Positions 7,857 to 17,567 of a DNA stretch of 64,000 bases are shown in pieces. The notes below the pieces were generated by a model. The model was not told the origin of the DNA. It made no database searches and saw nothing but the letters and a program-made list of their open reading frames with translations. The DNA is taken from contig JAFTDB010000022.1 of the NCBI GenBank assembly GCA_017454375.1, positions 16,808-80,807 of the forward strand. The letters run 5' to 3'. The stretch comes from Acholeplasmatales bacterium (GTDB lineage: Bacteria > Bacillota_I > Bacilli_A > Acholeplasmatales > Anaeroplasmataceae). A program made the position numbers and the translations under genes. Position 1 is the first letter of the stretch. Each line of letters begins with the position of its first letter.

Positions 7857-9355
7857 TGGCTGGAAAATATATCTTAGCTCTAGATCAAGGTACAACATCT
7901 TCTAGAGCAATAGTATTCGACCACAGTGGTAATATATTAGGTATGGCTCAAGAGGAATTCGCACAGCTATATCCAAAACCAGGCTGGGTTGAGCATGAGC
8001 CAAAGGAAATTTTATCAAGTGAAATGGCATCTGTTTATTCAGCAGTAATCAGAGCTGGTGTATCAATGAAGGACATAAAGGCAGTTGGTATTACTAACCA
8101 AAGAGAAACTACAATTCTTTGGAATAAGAAAACTGGCCAACCAGTATACAATGCCATCGTATGGCAATGTAGAAGAACAGATGAATATTGTAAGGAATTA
8201 TTAAAAGATAAAAATCTAGATGAAATGATTTATTCTAAAACAGGTTTAAGAATTGATGCCTATTTCTGTGCAACAAAGATTAAATGGATTTTAGATAATG
8301 TTCCTGGTGTAAAGGAGCTAGCTAAAAATGATGAATTATGCTTTGGTACTGTAGATACATATCTTTTATGGCATTTAACTGGTGGTAAGGTATTTGCTAC
8401 AGACTATACAAATGCATCTAGAACATTGCTATTTAATATTCACGAGCTTAAATGGGATGATGATTTATTAAAGCTATTTGATATTCCAAAGAATATCTTA
8501 CCAGAGGTATTCCCATCATCACATTTATATGGATACACAGATGTAGATCAAATTGGTGCTTCAATTCCAATTTGTGGTATTGTTGGTGATCAACAGGGTG
8601 CCCTATTTGGTCAGCTATGTGTTAATAAGGGTGACATCAAAAATACATTCGGTACAGGCTGCTTCATGCTAATGAACACTGGTAATGAAATTATCAGAAG
8701 TAAGCATGGTCTAATCACAACCCTAGGTGCAACTATTGAAGGACAAAAGCCTGATTATGTACTAGAGGGTTCTGTATTCATCGGTGGTGCCGCAGTTAAG
8801 TGGCTAAGAGATGAATTAAGATTAGTTAAGACAGCTGAAGAAACTGAAAGATATTGTGAGAAAATAGATGATACTGATGGTGTATATGTTGTTCCAGCAT
8901 TCACAGGACTTGGTGCTCCATATTGGGATGGCGAGGCAAGAGGCATGATTGTTGGTATAACAAGAGGTACCTCTAAGGAGCATATTATTCGTGCTACTAT
9001 GGAAGGTATTGCATACCAAGTATATGATGTATTAAAGGCAATGGAAAATGATTTAGGAATCGACATCAAGACACTATGTGTTGATGGTGGTGCATCTAAA
9101 AACAAATTCCTAATGCAATTTGAAGCTGATATCCTACATGCTTCAATTAAGTGCCCTAAGGTAGTAGAGGTTACTGCCCTAGGTGCTGCATATCTTGCAG
9201 GCTTGAAGGTTGGATATTGGAAGGATTTTGAAGACATTAGAAAAAATAAGGAAATTGAACATGTCTTCCAACCAACTATGGATCATGAAACTAGAACTAA
9301 AAAGATTCATGGCTGGCATCAAGCGTTGAAGCTAACAATGATTCACGAGAAATAA
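7856..9355 (+). CDS. glpK: Glycerol kinase
   Basis: The 499-residue protein matches the length and layout of GlpK (FGGY family). It starts with the ATP-binding segment [14 protein letters not shown], has TNQRETT and [10 protein letters not shown] near residues 80-105, [10 protein letters not shown] in the middle and the C-terminal signature [10 protein letters not shown]. It phosphorylates glycerol to glycerol-3-phosphate, the substrate of the dehydrogenase encoded three genes upstream. No glycerol facilitator gene is present in the window. The start overlaps the DUF1667 stop (TAATG). No terminator follows, and the next gene starts 38 bases later, so read-through is possible. Confidence 0.95.
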   Translation: MAGKYILALDQGTTSSRAIVFDHSGNILGMAQEEFAQLYPKPGWVEHEPKEILSSEMASVYSAVIRAGVSMKDIKAVGITNQRETTILWNKKTGQPVYNAIVWQCRRTDEYCKELLKDKNLDEMIYSKTGLRIDAYFCATKIKWILDNVPGVKELAKNDELCFGTVDTYLLWHLTGGKVFATDYTNASRTLLFNIHELKWDDDLLKLFDIPKNILPEVFPSSHLYGYTDVDQIGASIPICGIVGDQQGALFGQLCVNKGDIKNTFGTGCFMLMNTGNEIIRSKHGLITTLGATIEGQKPDYVLEGSVFIGGAAVKWLRDELRLVKTAEETERYCEKIDDTDGVYVVPAFTGLGAPYWDGEARGMIVGITRGTSKEHIIRATMEGIAYQVYDVLKAMENDLGIDIKTLCVDGGASKNKFLMQFEADILHASIKCPKVVEVTALGAAYLAGLKVGYWKDFEDIRKNKEIEHVFQPTMDHETRTKKIHGWHQALKLTMIHEK

Positions 9356-9393
9356 AAAATGAAATTTATAAGGATTTGATGGAGGTGATAATT

Positions 9394-9999
9394 ATGAGCA
9401 GAAGAAAACTAAGAGTAATTTTAGCTACTATTAGTTTAGTTTTGTTTGCTCTATCCATCGTAACTTTCTTTATGTATGCATATGTTAATGCAGAGTTATA
9501 CATGGATTATCACAAACGTGGGATTGTAATTGTTGATATTTATATGGCTGGATATGCTGGCTTGATGGGAATAATGTTTATTTATTCTATTGTAAAGCTT
9601 ATTTTTGCTATTGCGATCAACAATGAAAAATATGCACGTCTAGTAGAAAAATTCAAATATGGACTTATTGTGTTATATATCATTTTATGGGTAGTTCTTA
9701 TTGGTGCTGCTGGATTTATATCTACAGTATTATTCTTACCATTATCAACTATTTGCTTTGTTGTAGGTATAGCATTAATGATGGTTATATCGTTGGTGTT
9801 CTATATCGACGTCAAGGCTGCCAGAAAGGGTGATGCTCCTCTAAAGGGCTTAGACTCAGTTCATGTGTCTATGCCACAACAACCAAATAGAGGTAAAGCA
9901 TCACAAGACGATTTGAAAGATGTTTATGATAAGTTATTAGCTCAAGGATTAATATCACAAGAGGAGTATAATCGTCGTATGAACAATCGAATCGTTTAA
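9394..9999 (+). CDS. Four-helix membrane protein with a C-terminal SHOCT-like tail
   Basis: This 201-residue protein has four predicted membrane helices in the first 145 residues, a cytoplasmic linker and a short C-terminal segment DDLKDVYDKLLAQGLISQEEYNRR that fits the SHOCT pattern. SHOCT modules are small helical tails of unclear function, often oligomerising. The start at 9394 is preferred over an in-frame ATG at 9376 because GGAGGTGA lies 6 bases before it. The next gene, a large surface lipoprotein, follows 17 bases later. No specific role can be assigned. Confidence 0.7.
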   Translation: MSRRKLRVILATISLVLFALSIVTFFMYAYVNAELYMDYHKRGIVIVDIYMAGYAGLMGIMFIYSIVKLIFAIAINNEKYARLVEKFKYGLIVLYIILWVVLIGAAGFISTVLFLPLSTICFVVGIALMMVISLVFYIDVKAARKGDAPLKGLDSVHVSMPQQPNRGKASQDDLKDVYDKLLAQGLISQEEYNRRMNNRIV

Positions 10000-10016
10000 A
10001 AAAGGAGGTAACCCCT

Positions 10017-13000
10017 ATGAAAAAAACGAAAATAATTTTAAGCATTATTTGCTTAGCTTTATTATTTACCACGTCGTGTGCGATAAGCTCAACGATTTTC
10101 AATATTAAAAATGGAACGACTGAGCCAACAACGACAATAGTAGAGCCAACTACGACTTCTACTGAACCTGGAACTAGTACAAGTACTACTACAGGAACTG
10201 TGGAGCCAACAACTACTACAACAGTTGAACCAGCTACCACAACAACGGAGCCAGCCACAACTACGACCGAGACTCCAACAACTTCTACAAAGACTAAGCT
10301 TGCAGCTCCAAGAATTGATCTTGAACCAACTACAATTTATGGAGCTAGTGGCGTAAGTGTAGTTAGATGGCATTCTGTTTCTCATGCTACATCATATGTT
10401 ATCTATGTAAATGAAGAAACAATAATGGTTCCAGGAACAGATAATGCAACATTAACAAAAATAATTACTGGTCTAGATGCTGGTACATACCAAATTAAAA
10501 TTAGGGCTATGGCAACTGGCTATGAATCTAGTGATTTTTCTAATGTCGAAACATTAACTGTTAGATCACAAACTACACCTACTACGACAACAAGTGGTGG
10601 TGGAGACAATCCTTCCGGACCTACAGTGACAGACGTTAGTGTGTATAAAAATGATACCGCCACAACTCCACTAAATATTTATGATTTAGATAATGAACTT
10701 GATAATGTTATATTCAAAATTGATTATTCTAATGATACATTTGAATATGAATATTTAGATAAGTCAATGCTAGCTCTAGATGATTATAATAAGCTAGCTA
10801 ACGCAGGCACATATACAATGACTGCGTATGTTGCTTCTAAAACAGTTGAAATAACATTAAAGGTTGAAAAGAGAAATGTTAAATTGGATGCACCTGTTAT
10901 TACAATAAATAACGGTGTTGTAAGCTGGGATGAAATCAATCATGCTACATCTTACACAATTTATCTAAACAATGATCATTTAGATTTAACAACTAATTCA
11001 TATACATTTGATGAGAATACTCCAGGTGATTATAGCAGCTATTCTGTTTATGTTGTTGCCAAGAGTAGTAAAGAAGGATTTTTGGATTCTGATCCATCAA
11101 ATTATGAAACCTATAATGTACCAGTGCTTGCGACACCTTCTATTAGATTAAATCCTACTACAATTTTAGTACAGACAGGTGCTGCCGCTTTGACATGGCA
11201 AGGCATTGATCACGCAACAACTTTTGAAATATATTTGAATGATGAAAAGACAATCTATACTGCAACGGGTGGAAGTACTATTACTCATACTCAAGTGCTT
11301 ACTAATTTAGCAGCAGGAACATATAACGTTAAGATTAGAGCAATAGGCACAGGCTATGAGCCTAGTGAATTCTCTAATGTTGAGGTATTAACAGTTGAAG
11401 CACAAAAATATACTGTTAGATTCTTATCTAATGGAACTGTTTTAAAAACCGAAGCAGTTGAAGATGGTCAAGCAGCAACTTCACCAAATAATCCAGCAAA
11501 ATTCATTGGCACTGATTCAATGGTTAGTGAGTTTACAGGCTGGGATAAGGGATTTGATAACATCACATCCGACTTAGATGTTAATGCTGAATTTAAAAAA
11601 TATAACGCAGTAGATGTTTCAGTTGTATTAAAAGATTCAACTTCAGCTGATGTATTTGTTACAAAGGATGATTTAGTTTCTACATACAACGTGAGAGTTG
11701 TAGATGAAGATGGTAGACTATGGGTCATTACACAAGCTATAGGCAAGATGTCTATAACAGGTCTTACTGCGAATGGAAAACATATAATAAATGGTGATTT
11801 TACATACACTGGTGGAACTGGAACTATTAAGACTCAACATTTTGAAACAGTTGGTATAACAGAATTAAATGATATTGAGTACTTTGTTGATGAAAATACT
11901 ATTTCAAATACATCAATATCAGTAGACTTAGGTGAATATAGAGAAAAGGCCCCTGAAGGTTATGTACTAAAGGCTGTATACTTACTTAATGCAGATGATG
12001 ATACATTAGTTGCTGAACATGAAGTAACTGATGACGAGAGTGTTGTATACTTTGATGATTTAACACCTGATACAGAATACAAAACATCATTCATGTATGA
12101 TAAGGCTACATCTGGTGGAAGTGCTAATCAAAAGCATCATAATTCACCATATCCTTATCGTGTAACTGAAGGATATGCATTCTACTTTGTAGGCTTCCTG
12201 ATTAGAACAACTAATTCTAACCTACCACAAAGATGTGTAAGAATTATTTATAACGATCCTGTAAGAGGAGAAAAATTATTATATAGATATTATGTAAGTG
12301 AAGGATCATCAGTATCATATACTGATTGGATGTATCATAACCCATTCTCATTTACATTACCTATTATTTATAATGATTATTATGCTGTAGGTGACTACAG
12401 AGAACTTGAAAACATTACTGAAGATAAGAAAGTAGAAGTAATGTTATTACCAAAACGAGATGTAGATGCCGCAACACATACAATAGTATTTATGGATTCA
12501 AAGACAAACTATATGCTTGGCGTTGAAACGGTAGCTAACCATGGTACGGTTACAGAACCTGCCCATTCAAATGATTCAGTTCCTGAGGATACAACAGTAA
12601 TGCATTATGAATTCGCTTGGGATGTCGCATGGCATTATGGCCTATATTATTTAATGATTGATCTTGATGATGTAACAAGCTCATGTGTTGTAATGACAAG
12701 CTATAAATCATTTGAAAAGTATGTTGAACCAGAACTTGTACTTGATAACTCAATAGTTTATATAGGAAAGAGTTTCGTAAGAACAAATATTAATTTCAAT
12801 TCTTATAAAGCAATGATTCCTTATAGTGCAGATAGTGAAAAAATAACAATTTATCAATATCTAACTGAAGGATCATTTGAAACATATGTAGCAGATTATC
12901 CTACTGAGCATATTGAACCTGTTTCAGCAGGTGAAAACTCTAGATATAATGGATATCTATTTACAGGTTTATCTACAGGTAAATATACTCTTCATATAGC

Positions 13001-13901
13001 TGTTAGATACAATATAAATGATGGTACTGGTGATCATATTAAGATATTTAGAACAACGTTCCCTGTATTAAATTCTTCTCATAAGTTTGTTAATTTAACA
13101 TTAAATAGTCCAAATTATCAAACAATTACTTATGAATTTACATCAGATGATTCTGATATTCGTATAATAAGAACTCCTGATTCTGATGAAAAGGATGAAT
13201 ATTTTGAAACAAGTGTAAGTAATTTATATTCAAGCAAGAAGAACGAAATAAATTATTTAAACACTAATACTACATATCGTTTTTATACGGCAAAAATATA
13301 TAAGAGTTTAATTGTTAATGTACAAAAGGATAGTGAGACTACCGCAACGATTTTAACACATGAATTTAGAAAATGTGATATATCTGCTGACTATGATACT
13401 TGTACAACAATGGATGGCGTAGAGCCTACAGGACTAACATTGAAGGTTAAAGCTTCTAAGTCTACAAGTGGTGGACATGTAACATATCATTATGTTGGCT
13501 ATTCAGGTAGTAAAGATGATCGTATTCAATTATATGTGGCGAATTATGACACACAAATTGATATTGGCCCAATTAGAATGGAATATTCTATAAGCAGCTC
13601 TGAATTTGACCCATATGGTAATCCTTATGGTGGATATAGAAGTATAGAATTTAGGTTTGATGCTGATTTAGGATACTACGTTCCTGAATCTGGGTGGAAT
13701 ACGTACCAAGATTTATTCGAACAACAATATCAAACTACAGATCCTGAAACACATCAACAATATTCGTATTATGTAGTAGTTCATTACATGCATGTTAATT
13801 ATTTCTATAATAATTATATTGGTGGAAATGTATATAATAAATTGTTGATGGATTATGAAGATTCAACTTCAAAAATAAAAATGGAAATAATAGTAGTTTA
13901 G
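10017..13901 (+). CDS. Very large surface lipoprotein with Thr-rich stalk and repeated beta-sandwich domains
   Basis: The 1294-residue protein begins with a lipoprotein signal peptide; the lipobox ends at Cys21 (LLFTTSC). A Thr/Glu/Pro-rich spacer (about 34-92), built from repeats like VEPTTTT, probably spans the cell wall. Fibronectin-III-like domains follow near 93-182, 285-368 and 371-463; the first and third are clear duplicates (both contain SHATSY/DHATTF, GLDAGTYQIKIRA/NLAAGTYNVKIRA and EFSNVE-type ends). A segment near 465-535 resembles an InlB B-repeat. The remaining 750 residues are Tyr/Asn/Asp-rich and unfamiliar. No catalytic motif is visible, so adhesion or ligand binding is the likely role. 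AAAGGAGG precedes the start and an ABC exporter follows. Confidence 0.75.
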   Translation: MKKTKIILSIICLALLFTTSCAISSTIFNIKNGTTEPTTTIVEPTTTSTEPGTSTSTTTGTVEPTTTTTVEPATTTTEPATTTTETPTTSTKTKLAAPRIDLEPTTIYGASGVSVVRWHSVSHATSYVIYVNEETIMVPGTDNATLTKIITGLDAGTYQIKIRAMATGYESSDFSNVETLTVRSQTTPTTTTSGGGDNPSGPTVTDVSVYKNDTATTPLNIYDLDNELDNVIFKIDYSNDTFEYEYLDKSMLALDDYNKLANAGTYTMTAYVASKTVEITLKVEKRNVKLDAPVITINNGVVSWDEINHATSYTIYLNNDHLDLTTNSYTFDENTPGDYSSYSVYVVAKSSKEGFLDSDPSNYETYNVPVLATPSIRLNPTTILVQTGAAALTWQGIDHATTFEIYLNDEKTIYTATGGSTITHTQVLTNLAAGTYNVKIRAIGTGYEPSEFSNVEVLTVEAQKYTVRFLSNGTVLKTEAVEDGQAATSPNNPAKFIGTDSMVSEFTGWDKGFDNITSDLDVNAEFKKYNAVDVSVVLKDSTSADVFVTKDDLVSTYNVRVVDEDGRLWVITQAIGKMSITGLTANGKHIINGDFTYTGGTGTIKTQHFETVGITELNDIEYFVDENTISNTSISVDLGEYREKAPEGYVLKAVYLLNADDDTLVAEHEVTDDESVVYFDDLTPDTEYKTSFMYDKATSGGSANQKHHNSPYPYRVTEGYAFYFVGFLIRTTNSNLPQRCVRIIYNDPVRGEKLLYRYYVSEGSSVSYTDWMYHNPFSFTLPIIYNDYYAVGDYRELENITEDKKVEVMLLPKRDVDAATHTIVFMDSKTNYMLGVETVANHGTVTEPAHSNDSVPEDTTVMHYEFAWDVAWHYGLYYLMIDLDDVTSSCVVMTSYKSFEKYVEPELVLDNSIVYIGKSFVRTNINFNSYKAMIPYSADSEKITIYQYLTEGSFETYVADYPTEHIEPVSAGENSRYNGYLFTGLSTGKYTLHIAVRYNINDGTGDHIKIFRTTFPVLNSSHKFVNLTLNSPNYQTITYEFTSDDSDIRIIRTPDSDEKDEYFETSVSNLYSSKKNEINYLNTNTTYRFYTAKIYKSLIVNVQKDSETTATILTHEFRKCDISADYDTCTTMDGVEPTGLTLKVKASKSTSGGHVTYHYVGYSGSKDDRIQLYVANYDTQIDIGPIRMEYSISSSEFDPYGNPYGGYRSIEFRFDADLGYYVPESGWNTYQDLFEQQYQTTDPETHQQYSYYVVVHYMHVNYFYNNYIGGNVYNKLLMDYEDSTSKIKMEIIVV

Positions 13902-13918
13902 TATAAAAGGAGAGAAAA

Positions 13919-14839
13919 ATGGAAGAAACAATACTTAAAACAAATGGGGTGTCTAAGCACTATGGCCAGCAAAAGGTCTTAGACAACGTTTCACTTACGA
14001 TTAATCGCGGTGATATTTATGGCTTTGTTGGCGAAAATGGTGCTGGTAAAACAACAATCATTAGAGTAATCACAGGCTTAATCAGTGCTGACAGTGGTGA
14101 TTATGAATTATTTGGTATAAGCTCAAAGAATGAAAAAGAATTAAATAAGGTTAAGAGCAAAATCAGTGCGATTGTAGAATCACCATCAGTATATGCAAAT
14201 TTTAATGCGATGGACAATCTACTTTTAAATCAAGCTATCCTTGGTATCAAGGATGAAGCTAAGGCTAAAGTATTACTTGATTTAGTTGGCCTTGGTAATG
14301 TAGATATGCATAAGAAGGCTGGTAATTTCTCTTTGGGTATGCGTCAAAGATTAGGTATCGCAATGTGTCTATCTACAGATCCTGAATTTATAATTCTAGA
14401 TGAGCCTTTAAACGGCTTAGATCCTGAGGGTATAGTAGAAGTAAGAGAATTAATCTTAAAGCTAAATAAAGAGAAAAATATCACATTTATGATATCTTCT
14501 CATATCCTTACTGAGCTTAACTTAGTTGCTACAAGATTTGGTATCATTTCTCATGGTAAAATGATAACTGAAATCGATAGAGGTGATATTGAAGCTGCAA
14601 TGACTAAGACAACTAAGATTAAGACTACAGATAATCAAAAGGCTTATGATTTAATTAAAGATGATTTTGAAAAGATTGAGCTTTCAGCTGATGAAATAAT
14701 TGTATATGGTGATGTTAATGTAAATGATTTAGTATTAAAACTAAACTCTGTTGGTGTAGCAGTAGTTAACATTTCTACAAAGGAAGCATCAATAGAAGAC
14801 TTCTATCTTTCAACTATGGGAGGTAGTAACAATGCTTAA
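13919..14839 (+). CDS. ABC transporter ATP-binding protein (BcrA type)
   Basis: The 306-residue protein contains Walker A GENGAGKT, signature SLGMRQRLG, Walker B FIILDEP and an H-loop (SSHIL). The C-terminal 90 residues match the extra domain of bacitracin/lantibiotic-type ATPases. It pairs with the membrane protein encoded 8 bases inside its 3' end. These exporters usually remove peptide antibiotics or other amphiphiles, but the substrate here is unknown. The gene follows the large lipoprotein gene after 17 bases and may belong to the same transcript. Confidence 0.85.
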   Translation: MEETILKTNGVSKHYGQQKVLDNVSLTINRGDIYGFVGENGAGKTTIIRVITGLISADSGDYELFGISSKNEKELNKVKSKISAIVESPSVYANFNAMDNLLLNQAILGIKDEAKAKVLLDLVGLGNVDMHKKAGNFSLGMRQRLGIAMCLSTDPEFIILDEPLNGLDPEGIVEVRELILKLNKEKNITFMISSHILTELNLVATRFGIISHGKMITEIDRGDIEAAMTKTTKIKTTDNQKAYDLIKDDFEKIELSADEIIVYGDVNVNDLVLKLNSVGVAVVNISTKEASIEDFYLSTMGGSNNA

Positions 14840-15626
14840 GACTATTAAACTAGATTTAATTACAATTCTAAGAGATAAACTATTTATAGTGATGGCATCA
14901 ATTGTTCTTGGTATAGCACTATTGAATCCACTTATTTATAAGGGACTTGCTATCTGGGCAGCCAACATTGAAGGCCTTGGTGGACAGCTAATGGTTAATG
15001 CTAAAGCATTTGCCTTCCTATCATTTGCTATGAGTGGTGGTGCATCACTTGTTGTTATGGTATTCCTTCCTATTATTGTTTATAAACAATATAGTAATGG
15101 TATTGTAAGAAATAAGATAATCTATGGTAGAAGCAGAACAGAGATTTATTTCTCATTATTAATCTCAATGTTCGTAGTGGCATTTGCAGTATTATTTATA
15201 TCATCTATGGCTGCCTTTGCATTATCATTAACATTATTCCCATATAGTAGTGCAGAGGTTAATGTTGGTGATGAAATTGCTGGCTTCTTCGTATCATTAT
15301 TCTTTGAAATGCTTATAGTATTCTTTGAAGTATCTTTAACTGCAATGTTCGTTGTAGGATTAAAGAGCGTTGCACTTTCAATCGTAATTCCAGTTGCAGG
15401 TGCATCTATCTTCTCATTGCTTGGTTCTATAGTAGCAACTACAGCTCCAGGCTCAACATTGGAGCAAGTAGTTAGATATGTCGATGTTTATTATCTAGCT
15501 GAGCATATCGCAATCACTAAATATGAATTAGGCACATTCATTGCCTTATTCATTACTCCAGTTTGTTATGCTGCATTATTTACAGTACTGGGCTGGATAA
15601 TCTTCAAGAAGAAAGATATAAAATAA
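14832..15626 (+). CDS. ABC transporter permease (ABC-2/BcrB-like)
   Basis: This 264-residue protein has about six membrane helices and starts with a short cytoplasmic segment MLKTIKLDLITILRDK, typical of ABC-2-type permeases. Its start overlaps the ATPase gene by 8 bases, so the two form one transporter. No extracellular domain or peptidase motif is seen. A strong terminator follows 5 bases after the stop, ending the transcription unit that may begin at the glycerol operon or at the SHOCT-like gene. Confidence 0.8.
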   Translation: MLKTIKLDLITILRDKLFIVMASIVLGIALLNPLIYKGLAIWAANIEGLGGQLMVNAKAFAFLSFAMSGGASLVVMVFLPIIVYKQYSNGIVRNKIIYGRSRTEIYFSLLISMFVVAFAVLFISSMAAFALSLTLFPYSSAEVNVGDEIAGFFVSLFFEMLIVFFEVSLTAMFVVGLKSVALSIVIPVAGASIFSLLGSIVATTAPGSTLEQVVRYVDVYYLAEHIAITKYELGTFIALFITPVCYAALFTVLGWIIFKKKDIK

Positions 15627-15631
15627 TTATT

Positions 15632-15653
15632 AGGGTCTTTGTAGACCCTTTTA
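15632..15653 (+). terminator. Rho-independent terminator
   Basis: AGGGTCT (15632-15638), loop TTGT and AGACCCT (15643-15649) are followed by TTTTAATTT. It separates the ABC exporter from the tilS operon. Confidence 0.8.
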
Positions 15654-15687
15654 ATTTGCCTTCACATTATTTAACATTTTTGTTTTA

Positions 15688-15716
15688 TTGAATATAATTG
15701 ATAAATTAAGTATAAT
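15688..15716 (+). promoter_or_regulatory. Promoter of the tilS-hpt-ftsH operon
   Basis: TTGAAT (15688-15693) and TATAAT (15711-15716) are spaced by 17 bases. The start point would fall near 15723, after an ATG at 15719, which supports the tilS start at 15737. Confidence 0.6.
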
Positions 15717-15736
15717 TTATGCAGGAGATTTTTATT

Positions 15737-17032
15737 ATGTTAAAGAAGGTTAAGGATTTTTTAAAACTTAATAACATAAATATAGATAAGCCTGTAGTAG
15801 TTGCTGTAAGCGGTGGCGTTGATTCTACAGTTCTTTTAGATGTCTTATATAAGCTTGGATATCAGGTTATCCTAGCCCATGTAAATCATCATAAAAGAGT
15901 GGAATCTGAAGAAGAAGAAAAGGCTATGGAGGCTTGGGCTAAAAAGCTTAATATTCCATATGAGGTATTAGAATATCATTATGATCATACTGATAATTTC
16001 CATAATGATTCTCATAATGCTAGATATAATTTCTTCAGAGATGTTTGTAAAAAATATAACACCAACATTATTTGTACAGCACATCATCTAGATGATCAAA
16101 TTGAGACCATCTTGATGAAGCTAATGGAAGGATCTAACCTATACGGATATGGGGGCATATCTGTAGTGAATGATGATGGTGAATTTCAAATCATTAGACC
16201 ACTTTTATGTGCAGCTAAGGATGAAATCTATGAATATGCAAAAAAAGAAAAAATCCTTTATTTCGAGGATTCTTCTAATCAAGAAGATTTATTCTTAAGA
16301 AATAGACTAAGACATAATGTTGTTCCTATCCTAAAGGAAGAATGTAGTGACTTGGCTATGAAGACTTTAGAATATTCTACTATTTTAAAGGAATCATTTA
16401 ATTTTATTAGAAAGCTCTCAATTAAGTATCTAAATGATAATGATAGTAAAATCGTTTATGATACTTTTAATGACTTAGATATTGCCTTAAAAAAGGATAT
16501 TATTTGTTTAATGCTTGAGCAAAATGAAATCAGAAAAAACAATAATATCATCTACAATGTTTTAGATTTAGTATCCTCAAATAGTGGTAATAAGCAAATC
16601 GATTTAAATGATGATTATTTATTTGTAAGAAATTATGATAAGTCATATGTTACAAAAGCCACTAAAAAGGATGAATTAAAATATAAGCTTGACTTAGATG
16701 ATGTTTTAGAATTTGAAGAATATAAAATATATTTTTCAAAGATTAAACCAAATAATAGTGTAAAATATCTAAAGTTGTGCTATAATTGTTTAAAATTTCC
16801 GTTTTTTATTAGGAATAAAAAAGACGGGGATTATATTAAGTTAAAATCTGGAAACAAAAAAATTAGTCGAGTATTCATCGATAATAAGGTTCCAAATAAC
16901 AGAAGAAATGAAGTTATGATTATCACTGATGGTGATGATAATGTTATTTGGGTTTATGACTACATTAAGTCAGATCTTATCTATGCGATGAAGGGACATG
17001 AGGATTTGTACTTAATCGTAGAGGAGAAATGA
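15737..17032 (+). CDS. tilS: tRNA(Ile)-lysidine synthetase
   Basis: The 431-residue protein has the PP-loop SGGVDSTVL near residue 25, then HVNH and CTAHHLDDQIETILM, the classic TilS N-terminal signature. It converts the wobble C of the AUA-reading tRNA(Ile) to lysidine and is normally essential. The C-terminal part (about 340-430) is the usual TilS substrate-binding domain. The start at 15737 is chosen because GGAGAT lies 7 bases upstream and the earlier ATG at 15719 precedes the predicted transcript start. The order tilS-hpt-ftsH is conserved in Bacillota. Confidence 0.93.
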   Translation: MLKKVKDFLKLNNINIDKPVVVAVSGGVDSTVLLDVLYKLGYQVILAHVNHHKRVESEEEEKAMEAWAKKLNIPYEVLEYHYDHTDNFHNDSHNARYNFFRDVCKKYNTNIICTAHHLDDQIETILMKLMEGSNLYGYGGISVVNDDGEFQIIRPLLCAAKDEIYEYAKKEKILYFEDSSNQEDLFLRNRLRHNVVPILKEECSDLAMKTLEYSTILKESFNFIRKLSIKYLNDNDSKIVYDTFNDLDIALKKDIICLMLEQNEIRKNNNIIYNVLDLVSSNSGNKQIDLNDDYLFVRNYDKSYVTKATKKDELKYKLDLDDVLEFEEYKIYFSKIKPNNSVKYLKLCYNCLKFPFFIRNKKDGDYIKLKSGNKKISRVFIDNKVPNNRRNEVMIITDGDDNVIWVYDYIKSDLIYAMKGHEDLYLIVEEK

Positions 17033-17033
17033 A

Positions 17034-17558
17034 ATGAACAAAGACATAGAAGAAATTATTCTATCAGAAGAAGATCTTAATGCATTATGCAGAAGATTAG
17101 GTGAGCAAATCACCAAAGATTATGCTGGCAAAGAGCCACTATTTATCGGTTATATGAAGGGAGCACTTCCTTTTATGACTGAACTTTTAAAAAGAGTAGA
17201 TTTAAAATGTACACTTGATTACTTAAGAATTAAATCTTATGAGGGTACAGAATCTACTGGTAAGATTAGAGTAATCGGTGACCTACCTGATGTTAAGGGT
17301 AAGGATGTCATCATTGTTGAGGATATTTTGGATACTGGTAATACCTTATCAGCATCAATGGAATTATTCAAAGAAGCTAATAGTGTAAAAATTGTTGTGC
17401 TTCTTGATAAATTTGAAGCAAGAAAGTTCCCAATTGAAGCCGATTATGTTGGATTAAAGATTCCAAAGAAGTTCGTGGTAGGATTTGGACTTGATTATAA
17501 TGAAAATTATAGAAATCTACCATACGTAGGAGTATTGAAAAAAGAAGTATATATGTAG
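17034..17558 (+). CDS. hpt: Hypoxanthine phosphoribosyltransferase
   Basis: This 174-residue type I phosphoribosyltransferase has the PRPP-binding signature VIIVEDILDTGNT (about 90-102), a FIGYMKGALPF loop near residue 40 and the FVVGFGLDYNE segment that recognises purines in Hpt. It salvages hypoxanthine (and often guanine) into nucleotides. It begins 1 base after tilS ends and ftsH follows 9 bases later. This is the standard Bacillota arrangement. Confidence 0.93.
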   Translation: MNKDIEEIILSEEDLNALCRRLGEQITKDYAGKEPLFIGYMKGALPFMTELLKRVDLKCTLDYLRIKSYEGTESTGKIRVIGDLPDVKGKDVIIVEDILDTGNTLSASMELFKEANSVKIVVLLDKFEARKFPIEADYVGLKIPKKFVVGFGLDYNENYRNLPYVGVLKKEVYM

Positions 17559-17567
17559 GAGGTTTTT

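Noticed and set aside
8755..9237. A 160-codon minus-strand frame opposite glpK
   Set aside because: It is fully inside a standard glycerol kinase gene, with no ribosome site and no recognisable domain.
9869..10258. A Val-rich minus-strand reading frame opposite the lipoprotein Thr-rich stalk
   Set aside because: It is the complement of ACN/GAR codon repeats, has no ribosome site and overlaps two well-supported plus-strand genes.
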